NCBI GenBank assembly: GCA_903632075.3
Contig: CAHIKZ030004549.1
Span: forward strand, 1,930,001 to 1,994,000
Length of the DNA: 64,000 nucleotides
Reading direction: 5' to 3'
DNA from: Acanthosepion pharaonis
Lineage: Eukaryota > Mollusca > Cephalopoda > Sepiida > Sepiidae
The notes under the pieces were generated by a model that was not told the DNA's origin, made no database searches, and saw nothing but the letters and a program-made list of their open reading frames with translations. The position numbers were made by a program, and so were the translations under genes. The first letter of the stretch is position 1. Every line of letters begins with the position of its first letter. This document shows positions 52,340 through 61,909 of this stretch, piece after piece.

Positions 52340-52690
52340 TTCTTCTATTTCTTCTTCTTCTACTTCTTTTTTGTTGTTCTTTCACTGTCTGTATGACGAC
52401 TATGGATCACTGCAGACATACTTATTCTAAGGACACTTAAATCTGTACTGTACACGCACGGGAAGCATGATTGCAAAATATATCACCTTATCTCACACAT
52501 TTAAACGACCTGGATTGAACAAAAATAAAGACAAATACAGAAAAACCACTCGATCGAAGCAATGGTCTTAATTGCACAAATGTATCACATGATTTTAAGA
52601 TAATATGAAAAGAACAATCACAAACGCCATCTAAACTAAATATACATTTACTAGCTACGTTTTTCTTTGTCCTTAGTTTGTCTTTCTCTT
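52340..52690. other. (CTT)-rich start, otherwise unassigned
   Basis: TCTTCTTCTA-type repeats at 52337-52375. The rest shows no motif. Confidence 0.4.
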
Positions 52691-52693
52691 TAT

Positions 52694-52948
52694 ATACAGT
52701 GGGGGGAAATAAATATTCGTACACATGAAAAATTGTATTTTTATAAATGTAAAAGCCTTAACTAAAGCAAATTTTGATACATTTTATGTGTAAAGATACA
52801 TTTTATTAAAAAATAGTAATAAACTTAATTAATTCTTATTCTAACAGAAAGAAATTTATTATTATTTTTAATAGTATGTGTCTTTATACATAAAATGTGC
52901 AGAGATTTGTTTCATTTAAGGCTTTTACATTTATAAAAATACAATTAC
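52694..52948. mobile_element. Tc1-type MITE, right end truncated
   Basis: The left arm TACAGTGGGGGGAAATAAAT continues into GTATTTTTATAAATGTAAAA and GCCTTAACTAAAGCAAA. The inverted inner part recurs at 52915-52948 (TTAAGGCTTTTACATTTATA, AAAATACAATT). The outer ~35 bp of the right arm is missing. There is no coding. Confidence 0.65.
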
Positions 52949-52959
52949 AAGAACCCCCC

Positions 52960-53270
52960 GGACTATCAAAAGAAGGGTTTTTTCCGTTGATACCGCTATT
53001 ATTTTAACTACCTTCACTCCTCAACAATGTTTACTGTTTTAAAAATCGATGATTAGAATCGTAATAAAACCTGAACATATTTTAACAGCACTTCTCAGAA
53101 TTATAGGTTTCATTGTATATAATATAGGATGTGAATCTTTAAGAACATATGCAATCGTATCTCGCTAGATATGTTACAAGCACCCTGCCTACACGCAGAT
53201 GTTGTAAACTGAAGATTTTACCGAATCATATATGTGAGGTATCGTCTAAATTTTGCATCCTATTTTAAAA
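52960..53270. other. No recognisable gene
   Basis: AT-rich, unassigned. Confidence 0.4.
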
Positions 53271-53274
53271 AGCG

Positions 53275-53520
53275 TAATTAAGGTTGATGAGAATACCATG
53301 GACAGAACATGTGGGCAACGACGAAGTTTTTGAGAAAATGCAACCAAAAAGACAGTTAAACTTAACATCAGAAAGTGAAACTTGAAACTTCTAGGGCATA
53401 TAATGAGGAAAGAGGGCTTGGGAAAGTTGACACTCACAGGACAGAGGAAACAGCGCATAATTAGTTGTGTAAATGGTTGGTAGAACAGGGATTAAGAGAG
53501 ATAGCGTTATATCTGTTTTA
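53275..53520 (+). pseudogene. RTE-like LINE C-terminal fragment
   Basis: LRIPWTEHVGNDEVFEKM opens it, matching RRxLRIPWTxxxxN(E/D)xVLxxM of RTE ORF2. Broken frames of the LxFLGHIMRKEGLxxLxLTG-type region follow. No catalytic motif is present. Confidence 0.75.
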
Positions 53521-53825
53521 ATTTTTAAATATAACTTTGAATCATAACTGCAAACTATTCCACTCCAAAATTTCTGATGAAGCGAAATAAATAGCAAAAC
53601 ATGTCAAATTTATAAAGATTTCCTACGTGATATTTGTTCAATCACACACAAACATACATTATATATATGTGTGTGTGTTATTAAATGGACTGTCAGACAA
53701 TTATTTTAATATATTTTCTGTTTATACATTATTCAAACTTTATTAAGGGCTAGAAAAGACATGAAACAGTAGAGATAGAAACATGGCTTATAGAATAATA
53801 ATAATAGTTATACGAGTTGAAATAA

Positions 53826-53828
<3 letters not shown>

Positions 53829-53879
<51 letters not shown>
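53829..53879. repeat. (TA)n microsatellite
   Basis: TA array of about 25 units. Confidence 0.95.
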
Positions 53880-53882
<3 letters not shown>

Positions 53883-54190
53883 CCAGGACCATTTTCCAAC
53901 TAATTCAAGATGATATACGCCCTCTCTAACCTTCTAACTTTCTGTCCTGGTGCCTCACAGGTTTCACGTGCGATTTCATTTTCAAGTTCTTTTTTTTCTG
54001 CACTTTGGACTGTCATAGGTGGAACTCCTTTCCCATGTGCCAAACGTTTTATAAACTGAGTTCAATCTTTTCTAATTGATCTCTTTATCTCTCAGTTGAA
54101 ATGCTGATCCATCTTGCTGTTGTGACCTCTTAATCCATTTTTCCTCTCTACTGTTCCCTTTTTTAAACGTATTCAGCGTTTTCTTGATGT
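53880..54190 (+). pseudogene. Possible LINE C-terminal fragment
   Basis: CTLDCHRWNSFPMCQTFYKL near 54000 resembles the FxxRxxxxWNxLPxxxVxxxxxxxF end of jockey/CR1-type ORF2. The surroundings are uninformative, so the assignment is weak. Confidence 0.35.
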
Positions 54191-54399
54191 TCATTGAATG
54201 CACATTGAAGATGGAAGCCAGAGCATGAATTGGTACCATTACTGAAGCCCTGAATAGATCTTTTTCCTCTCACCATTGGTCAGTTTAAAAGACAGTGAGG
54301 CTGACACAAAACGATATTAATATGTTCTCTTTCTAGCTGAATAACTCAAAGGGTTTTTCAATGATTCGTACGGCAAATGGTATCAAGATGGCTAAATGT

Positions 54400-54401
<2 letters not shown>

Positions 54402-54446
<45 letters not shown>
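54402..54446. repeat. (TA)n microsatellite
   Basis: TA array of about 22 units. Confidence 0.95.
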
Positions 54447-54447
<1 letters not shown>

Positions 54448-54602
54448 TAAGAATATATTTGACTTGGATGGCAAAAATATGTAAAAATGAAAACATTTTA
54501 GTAATCAGTGTTTGTTGTCAAACCAATTCAAGATATAAAAAGATCTCAAAGCAATTAAAACAAACCAATGTTCTGTGGCCCAGATGACTAGGATCAAAGG
54601 GG

Positions 54603-54801
54603 GTGGGGAACAGCTGCCTGAGGCCGCACCCTCTCATTGCACCAGAAGGAGGGATCGGTGCTCGCACCGAGGCCGGCGCAACCGACGGTTGCGGGGCCTG
54701 AGGGGAATTTTTGTCCCTGCCCGGGTGTACGCGCTCGGGTCCCCACATTAAACCGACCTTGTGTCACATCTCGTTCTAGTGGGGGAACGAGTAAATACCA
54801 C
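54603..54801. mobile_element. GC-rich SINE-like insert with 17-bp target duplication
   Basis: A 199-bp GC-rich segment is bracketed by GACTAGGATCAAAGGGG (54586-54602) and GACTAGCATCAAAGGGG (54802-54818), one mismatch in 17. Such long duplications fit LINE-driven retroposition. On the minus strand it contains AGATGTGACACAAGGTCGG and TTTAATGTGGGG, shared with the LTR units at 5578 and 5809. No clear A/B boxes or 5S boxes are seen, so the parent RNA is unknown. Confidence 0.7.
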
Positions 54802-54924
54802 GACTAGCATCAAAGGGGTTTTGTCTCAAGGCAGAATACAGCAGCTTCTCTTTTATTGGATGGGTCCAATTCTTATTTGTAAGTAATATAAGAATCCTCC
54901 ATCCACCCAGAGAATTTTCGTTCT

Positions 54925-55225
54925 ACAGAAGAATACTGAGGATACCGTGGAGTGAACATGTGAGCAACGACGAGGTTTTAGAGTAATTGGAAACAAAAGG
55001 CAAACTAATACTTGACATAAGGAAGAGACGTTTGTGGTTTCTTGGGTACGTGATGAGAAAGGAATGCTTTGAAAATCTGATACTCACAGGACAAGAGGGA
55101 CAGAGGAAAATAATGTATAACATTCTTAGTGGGCTTGTGTAAATGGATGGCTGAACAGGCCTAAGGAAAAATAACAGAAAAACAAAGTTTATTAAGAACT
55201 ATAAGGAGCGGGAAGATGTGGAGGG
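54925..55225 (+). pseudogene. RTE-like LINE C-terminal part, host of composite insertion
   Basis: It encodes, with frame breaks, RILRIPWSEHVSNDEVLE, DIRKRRLWFLGYVMRKECFE, NLILTGQEGQRK and KTKFIKNYKEREDVEG. The order matches 34640-34930. The sequence is interrupted at GTGGAGGG (55218-55225) by the unit 55226-56331 and resumes at 56332 for a few bases of the LINE (GTCATGAAACG). Confidence 0.75.
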
Positions 55226-56331
55226 CAGTGGCAATTCTACGGGGGGCAGAAGTGACCCCCACTCCCCGAATTTTGATTGACCCCTCGGTTGACCCCAACT
55301 TTTCTAAGTTTTATAGAGGAAAAAAAATCAGGGCAGACAAATTACACTGTTCTGGTAGTTTTGACGATAGTTTCAATGAATAGCTGAGTTTAGAACTACC
55401 AAGTGTTCCAAGAAATAGCACTCAAGTAAACCTTTCCATAAAAGACACTATGATCTGGAATTGGAATAAAAATAGTGATGACATGTAAGTTGAATACATC
55501 ATAAAAATTCAGGATGTGGATTTAGTAAAACAATTCAAATATCTCGTTGTATGGATCAGTTAAAATAATTTAGCATAAGAGATTGAATTTAGAATAGACT
55601 GCGAATAAGGTAGTTTCGCCCAACACCACCAATTGCTACAAAACGAAAACATCAACCTGGAAACTCGAGTCAGATCAAGATTTTCCTATGGATGCCATGT
55701 GCATGGAGTCAAACCCGTTTAGAAATATCTAAACTATCAGTTGTATAGAATTGCTTTTTAAGATCAAGGGTTAAAAATGATTTTCAGTGAGTTAGGTGTT
55801 AGGGCCTCTGCTAGGACTATCCTCCCTTGAGCCTCGTGGACTGACGCTACAGAATCACAAAGAACTGAAACCAAATAACAGAAACAACATCACTCAAGGA
55901 CAGTGGCGATTCTACGGGGGGGGGGAAGAAGAGGGCCAATTCCCTCCACCGAATTTTGGCTGGCCCCTCAATTGGCCTCCCCCCCCACAGTTTTCTAAGT
56001 TTTGTAGAGAAAAAATCAGAGCAGACAAATTACACTGTTCTGCTAGTATTGACGTTTGTATTAACCCTTTGATTTTGTTTTGAAGTTAACCTCTCTTGTG
56101 GTCCAACAGATTGAGAGTGGGAAAGAGGACAAGAATAGATTAGAACCACACTACTATGAATGAAAAGTTATTCTGTTTAATTTAGTGAAGTATCATACTT
56201 AAACTCATTCCTAAGTTGTGTATACGATAGTGGTGTAGTATGAAAATAAAGACGCTGCTTGAATTTGCCCCCTCCTCCGAAGAAAAATCTCAGCCCCCAA
56301 GTGGCACTCCCACTTTCTAGAATCGCCACTG
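55226..56331. mobile_element. Composite hAT-like unit (1.1 kb) with own 8-bp duplication
   Basis: It starts CAGTGGCAATTCTACGGGG and ends AGAATCGCCACTG. It is flanked by GTGGAGGG (55218-55225) and ATGGAGGG (56332-56339). It consists of a truncated MITE left part (55226-~55370), a LINE fragment (about 55389-55900) and a complete MITE in the same orientation (55901-56331). The LINE-plus-MITE part is an inverted copy of 23617-24551. Confidence 0.8.
55901..56331. mobile_element. hAT-like MITE, copy 2
   Basis: 431 bp with ends CAGTGGCGATTCTA and TAGAATCGCCACTG. One flank is CACTCAAGGA (complement of the duplication used by the 23617 copy). The other is ATGGAGGG. It therefore lacks a matching pair of its own, consistent with having moved as the edge of the composite unit. 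Confidence 0.8.
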
Positions 56332-56574
56332 ATGGAGGGTCATGAAACGTCCTGAGGTATATCTTGGAAGTAATTATTTAATAAAGGTTTGAACTCAAAA
56401 ATATTGCTGATTTGCCGAATTGCGGATAAGTGAAATCGCCTATCGCGATCCCGCGTATAGTGAGTTCACAGTGTACTTTTATTATTTTCTCGTTAGCTAT
56501 AAAGAAATAACTCGAAAAAATTTTCGAAGGTATAAAAATCGTAAATAATTGCTGATAGACATCTATTTCTACTT

Positions 56575-58075
56575 CTTCTATGTGACCTGTCACCATAGGA
56601 TGTCGGCGATCAAGGCTCTCCACAATTTCCTAGTTTTTGTATCGTTCAGGAATGTTTTTTTTTCCTATACTTTCCACTTCCATCCGTTTACGCAAGTTAG
56701 TTAGCTTAATGGCTGTTGACATACTTCTTGACTTGTTCTTTGTGTGTCATATTTTCCAAGTTTTATTTCTTCATTATAGCTTCCAGAAATTTCAATTGCC
56801 TCTTTCTGATTCTAAGTATCTTATTTTATATGACTTGTCTCTTTAGGGTGTAGACGAACACGGTCCTCCACATCTTCCTGTCCCTTGTAGCTCTTAATAA
56901 GTTTTCTCTTTTTGTTATATCTCCCAACCCCTGTTCTACCATCTATTTACTGAAGCCCATCAAGTATACTACGCACCGATTCTCTTTTTCCCTCTTTCCC
57001 TCAATCTGCCTTGTGAGTATCAAATTTTCCAAGCCCTCATTCTTTATTACTTGCCGAAGAAATATCAACTGTCTTTTCTCGATGTTAAGTATAAGTTTCC
57101 TTTTTTGTTTCCATTTTCTCTAAAACTTCGTTGTTGCTCGCAAGTTCGGCCCATGGTATCCTCAGCATCCTTCTGTAGAGCCACATATCTGTTGCTTCAA
57201 GTCTCTTCTTCATCTATGAGGAGATTTTTCAGCGCTCACTGCCATATAGGAGGACGGATATCACGTAACAGGTCAGCACTCTTTTCTCTCTTTCACAAAG
57301 TTTTTCTGAATCTTAATAGTCTGCTTAGTTTTTGAAAGGCATAGTTAGCCATCCCAATACGTCTTCGGATTTCATTATCGGACTTTCCGTCCCAGATATT
57401 TCGTACTTGTTTGAATTTGTTTTTCAATTTGTAATCTTCATCTTGGTCTCATCCTTTTGCTCACAACCATGCATCCTGTCTTCTTGTAGCTTATGCTTAG
57501 TCCTTTCTTCTCGCTTTCCTTTGCTAGCTTCTGTAGGAGCATTTGTAGTTTCCTTTCCGTGTTTGCTATCAACACTGTGTCATCTGGATGTCTTGTTAAG
57601 GTTGTGGCGCCCAATGGATCCTGGTAGGACGTCTAATTCTCTCAGAACTGCCCCGCTGTATAGGTTGAATAAATCCGGTGAGAAGATGCGTCCTTGTCTT
57701 ACACCCCTTTCTATTTTTGTATATCTCCTGAACTCATTTTCTGTCCATATGCAGATGGTTTGCTGCCAGTATAGATTCTTTATTATTCTAATATCCTCCC
57801 CGAATATGTCAAGGTTGCTGATCAACTCTAACAGATTTTTGCGGCATACTTTATCGAACATCTTTGCGTAATCTATAAAACACAGGTACACATGCCTCTG
57901 CAATTTTATTGCTCTTTGCGATAACATTCTGAGCATAAATATCGCGTTTCTTGATCCGGTGTCTTCGACGAACCCGCACTGTTTTTGGCCTATCTTCGAT
58001 CTGATTCTGCTACAGGCTCTATTCATCAAAATTCAGATGATGAGTTTTGTTATGTGACTAATTAGGCTGATTGTT
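56575..58075 (-). pseudogene. RTE-like LINE ORF2: palm to C-terminus
   Basis: The longest RT remnant. Minus-strand frames give MNRACSRIRSKIGQKQCGFV, EDTGSRNAIFMLRMLSQRAI, YLCFIDYAKMFDKVCRKNLL (motif A), IERGVRQGRIFSPDLFNLYS (motif B), HPDDTVLIANTERKLQ (motif C, Tyr lost, Asp-Asp kept), EKKGLSISYKKTGCMVVSKR, ATDMWLYRRMLRIPWAELAS and NEVLEKMETK. The 149-codon uninterrupted part is 57580-58029. Downstream frames are broken. The endonuclease domain is not seen. Family order follows RTE/BovB. The part from 56575 to 56860 may be a separate overlapping copy of the 3' end. Confidence 0.8.
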
Positions 58076-58079
58076 TTAC

Positions 58080-58290
58080 TTTAGTAGTCTCGATTTATAA
58101 TTTTCATCTTGGGTTCATCCTTTTGCCAACAACCATGCATTCTGTCTTCTTGTAGTCTATACTTAGTCCTTTCTTCTCTCTTTCCTTTCTTACGTTATGC
58201 AGGTCGTTGGTAGTTTCTTTTCCGTGTTTACTATCAACATTATGTCATCTGCATATCATATGTTTTAAGATTGTCACTGCCAATAATAAA
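58080..58290 (-). pseudogene. RTE-like LINE, second motif-C fragment
   Basis: The minus strand reads YADDIMLIVNT near 58235, then KGLSIDYKKTECMVVGKRMN. This is the same region as 57430-57600 but kept as an intact YADD box. It lies immediately upstream in the same orientation, so it is either a partial tandem copy or a nested 5'-truncated copy. Confidence 0.75.
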
Positions 58291-58299
58291 TTTGTTTTC

Positions 58300-59215
58300 A
58301 TTTCCATAAAATAAAACTTTCCTTTTGCTCACATTACATAACAATGAAAAATTCTGGTAAAAATAGTTTTTGAATTAACAAGATATTTTTAATTATTCAA
58401 ACAAAAAAAGACTTAAAAAAACAGACGATACAATAAAAAAGAAAAAGAAAAGAAAAAGAAAGAAAGGAAATCTCGTTTCTTAACGAAAAGGACGAGATGA
58501 CTGCGTTCTCATGACTAAAGAAAGCTAGATGCTTGTAAATAACTAAAGAGAACGAAAAAGATTTATTTCTCAGTCTTTTTCAAATGGTGTTGCTTATTTG
58601 AACCCGAACAAGTGTAAAAACGAGCACATCTGAAAATAAATAAATAAATAAAATGAAAACAGCAACGAAAGTCATGGCAAGAGACAACGGAGAATATAAG
58701 GTGCGTCTGTCTTAAGACGAAACTGAATAGCTTAACTTTCTTCACACGTTCCGATTTTCTTTTATTTATTCGCGTGTTTGTTTATTTTTTTATTTTGTTT
58801 TCGTTTAATCACAGGCTGATGATTTGAAATCCGAAAATAAAACAAGCTGCCTTATTTTTAGAACGACATAAGACCACACCGGCACGCAGTTGTCCACGTA
58901 TTTAGTGCGTCAACAAGAAAAGCGTTACAAGCATTAACACCACAATCTTCCCAGAGTGCTCATGGCGTCACATGTTTAAAAAGCACCACTCAAATAGGTA
59001 TGACAAAAACGGCAACATGCTAGTTGCGTAGGATCGGAAGGGTCAGAAAATCTAGTCTGGGTGGAGCATCTGATGGATATCTATTCTTATTTCTAGAGTT
59101 GAATAAATTACCAGTGTTAACTAGATTTTGTTGCGCATTGGTTTTGAGATTTCTGGCATTTTGTATATTTAATATGATTGAATTATTTTAACCGTTTGAA
59201 TGAAAATATGGTGCC
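58300..59215. other. AT-rich, no recognisable gene
   Basis: A-rich runs near 58380-58480. A TAAA tetramer run lies at 58637. Nothing is assigned. Confidence 0.4.
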
Positions 59216-59242
59216 TAAATACACACACACAGACACACACAC

Positions 59243-59286
<44 letters not shown>
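59216..59286. repeat. (CA)n/(TA)n/(TG)n array
   Basis: CA, then TA, then TG units. Confidence 0.95.
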
Positions 59287-59409
59287 TAAAGAAAAACATC
59301 GTTGAAGGAACCAATGGAAAACGTGCCAAAACCTAAAGCTCTTATCCAGATACTGTCTCGAATAAAAAACAATAATCAAAAAGGAAAGAGAAAAAAGGTC
59401 TAAGACAAT

Positions 59410-59538
59410 CGTACCCACTCAATGAAGTGCTCGAAGCCTACATTGCTTAGACCGAACAAAAAAACAACGTTAAATCCTACGAAAGGATGGCTCTCGTCGT
59501 AACCTGAGTTTCACGTTCATGCGTTCTTCGAACGACTT

Positions 59539-59540
<2 letters not shown>
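59410..59540 (-). repeat. Dispersed repeat D2, copy 2
   Basis: Minus strand: GTGAAACTCAGGTTACGACG, AGAGCCATCCTTTCGTAGGA, TTTAACG and AGGCTTCGAGCACTTC, as at 37457. A TA array abuts its edge (59540-59577). Confidence 0.75.
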
Positions 59541-59579
<39 letters not shown>

Positions 59580-59930
59580 GGGTGCATGACCGTCTGCTTA
59601 CAACGTTCGCTTTGTTTGCCGACCATAAAACACGGGTGTGTTAATCAGGAGTTGATGTTATCGGCCTATCGAGCGCCACTTTTGTAACGTGCAGAGTAGC
59701 CATACCTAACCGTGTGAGTGAAATTGGTTAGATGATACCGTTTGTCGATGGTTGTGCTAGCACGGAATCACAAGTCATAATGACCGATGGCTTGAGTGTA
59801 ATGTTAATCACGCCATACCATTCTCTCTCTCCTAGCATAGTTGCGGTATAGAGGTGGACTGCAGGCGTGGAACAAACACAGATATCCGGGTATGAACGGT
59901 CAGCCATTACATATATATAAATAATTAATG
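59580..59930 (+). mobile_element. Degenerate SINE with Leu/Ser-type head
   Basis: GCATGACCGTCTGCTTACAA, CGTTCGC and GACCATAAAACACGGGTGTG align with the head at 12785-13232, but the boxes are ruined. Body matches include AATCACAAGTCATAATGACC, GATGGCTTGAGTGTAATGTT and CTAGCATAGTTGCGGTATAG. Confidence 0.65.
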
Positions 59931-60030
59931 GATCCATCTACGGTTCGACATTTCCATTATTTCAAACGCGCGAATTCACTAAAATTTCATTTGAAGTAAT
60001 ATATTTAATCAAACAAAGCAACATATTTTA

Positions 60031-60279
60031 TACAATAGGAATTAAGATTACATTAGGTTAATGATCATTTTCACCTTGTAAATTGAAATAAAATTTACAA
60101 GGATTTTTTATACCAGTTAATGGATGATAAATTATTGAAAAAAACAATATTTTATCATCCATTGGCTGATTTGAAAAATAATATTTTATTATCCATTGAC
60201 TGGTTTGAAAAATACTTGTAAATTTTATTTCAATTTACAAGGTGAAAATGATCATTAACCTAATGTAATCTTAATTCCT

Positions 60280-60285
<6 letters not shown>
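60031..60285. mobile_element. Perfect-armed palindromic MITE
   Basis: Arms 60031-60101 and 60215-60285 are exact reverse complements over 71 bp (TACAATAGGAATTAAGATTA outermost, AAATTTACAAG innermost). The 113-bp middle itself contains three copies of an ATCCATT(G/A)(G/A)CTG-type motif in both orientations. TA borders fit a Tc1/mariner-type MITE. There is no coding. Confidence 0.85.

Positions 60286-60344
<59 letters not shown>
60283..60344. repeat. (TA)n microsatellite
   Basis: TA array starting at the right TA border of the palindrome. Confidence 0.95.
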
Positions 60345-60349
<5 letters not shown>

Positions 60350-60679
60350 GGACTTGGAAATCAACATTGGATAGGTGATCATGAAACCATGCGTCCTTTT
60401 TGTGTGTATTCCATATTTAGACCACTGTGGGCTTATGGGAAGTACGGAATAGAGGAAACTGGTTTTCTGAATATGCATTTGCTTAAGGCTGATGTTTTGG
60501 ATTATTTATAAGCCTGACATTGAGTTTACTTATATATTTACATTGATTTTTTTTATTTTATTTTTTGCTGATAAACTTGTGTTATTCTTGAGCGATTTAT
60601 TATCTGTTATAAATAAAGCTAATTAGTTAGAGGTTATTGGCGATTAGATGTTTATTGATATTTTCATAGGTAATTATAC

Positions 60680-60718
60680 TTTTAATAAATGTTCCCTAAG
60701 GTACACGACTTTTGCCTC

Positions 60719-60723
<5 letters not shown>
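60680..60723. mobile_element. Mariner terminal repeat fragment
   Basis: GGTACACGACTTTTGCCTCA followed by CCCTATA resembles a mariner right end (complement TAGGGTGAGGCAAAAGTCG). No partner arm was found nearby. Confidence 0.4.
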
Positions 60724-60785
<62 letters not shown>

Positions 60786-60848
60786 GGAGGGATAGAGAGA
60801 CACACACACACAGAGAGATAGACAGAGATACAGAGATACAGATATATA
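60722..60848. repeat. (TA)n, (GA)n and (CA)n compound array
   Basis: TA, GA, CA and GATA-like units in succession. Confidence 0.95.
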
Positions 60849-60849
60849 T

Positions 60850-60955
60850 ATATATGCCGATAAATGTAATTAAAACAGAGCATTTGTTTAAATAAATTGT
60901 ACCTATAAAAATAACGTATAAACAGAAAATATAATATATTTGATAACTGTCGGAC
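60850..60955 (+). repeat. SINE C tail fragment
   Basis: CCGATAAATGTAATTAAAAC, AGAGCATTTGTTTAAATAAA and AATAACGTATAAACAG match 61200-61290. Confidence 0.65.
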
Positions 60956-61087
60956 TTAACCCATTTCATTAAATGTTGTCATTGTTTACGTTAAGACACG
61001 TTTCGTGAGCAGATATGATCGATCGAGAAACATCGTTGAAGATTGTGAGTTTAAAGACAGTAATTTGGATTTACTAACTAGACGGTT

Positions 61088-61316
61088 CTCTGTAGCTGAA
61101 CGGTATAGCACGTCAGATCAAATGACGGTTTCCCTTATAGGAATACAGGTTCGATTTATGTCGGGGAACGCATATTTTCTACGAATTTCTCGAACATTCG
61201 GGACGGTAAATGTAATTAATACTGTTTAATTAAAAGCAGAACATGTAATTAAATAAACTGTATCTGTAGAAATAACGTATAAGCTGAAAATATTTTATAT
61301 ATTTTTTGCTGCAATT
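61088..61316 (+). mobile_element. tRNA-derived SINE C
   Basis: CTGTAGCTGAACGGTATAGC is an A-box region and ACAGGTTCGATTTATG a B-box region about 35 bp later. ACATTCGGGACGGTAAATGT, AATACTGTTTAATTAAAAGC and AATAACGTATAAGCTG follow, and a TA array ends it (61318). Two 5'-truncated tails of this family are at 18205-18330 and 60850-60955. Confidence 0.7.
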
Positions 61317-61724
61317 AATATATATATATATATATATATATATGAATGTGCGTGTGGGTGTATAAATGGTTATTGAAGCCAACACAAAATGGCGATAGTC
61401 TGTTTCTTGCTTATTCGCGATCGTCAAGTACATGTTTGTGTGTGTGTGTGTGTTTAGAAAAACATGTGCCTTGTTACAGGAAAATAGTTAATGGAATTTT
61501 AATTTAGAGATGTCGGAAATTGGACGCCTGCATTGAAACTTGTCAAAAGTTTGCTGACATTGAAGACCTTTAAAAAATTCTGAATTTCTGCCATGCTTAC
61601 TCGCATCTATGAAAACTTATAAACTGCAGTTTTGCAAAATCATTTTGGGAGGTCAATAACCTCATTCACTTCCCATGCTCTGTGGGGACACACACAAACA
61701 CACATAGATATATGTGTTTACTTT

Positions 61725-61736
61725 TCGACACACACA

Positions 61737-61815
<79 letters not shown>

Positions 61816-61905
61816 AAAGAACAGTAAGATATATAATCCGGGGTTCTTATTGATATTTTTTTTTTTTTATTTTTACAAAACAGTGCTAAATGTAAATTTA
61901 CAGAG
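61725..61905 (-). repeat. Dispersed repeat D1, copy 4 (short)
   Basis: A CA then TA array (61735-61812), followed by AAAGAACAGTAAGATATATA and AAAACAGTGCTAAATG. Only part of the D1 order is kept. Confidence 0.5.
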
Positions 61906-61909
61906 AATA

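Noticed and set aside
57332..57871. 179-codon plus-strand frame
   Set aside because: It is the antisense shadow of the minus-strand RTE-like reverse transcriptase at 56575-58075.
60281..60511. Small membrane protein frame after the TA array
   Set aside because: The N-terminal half is the TA array, and the remainder shows no family similarity.
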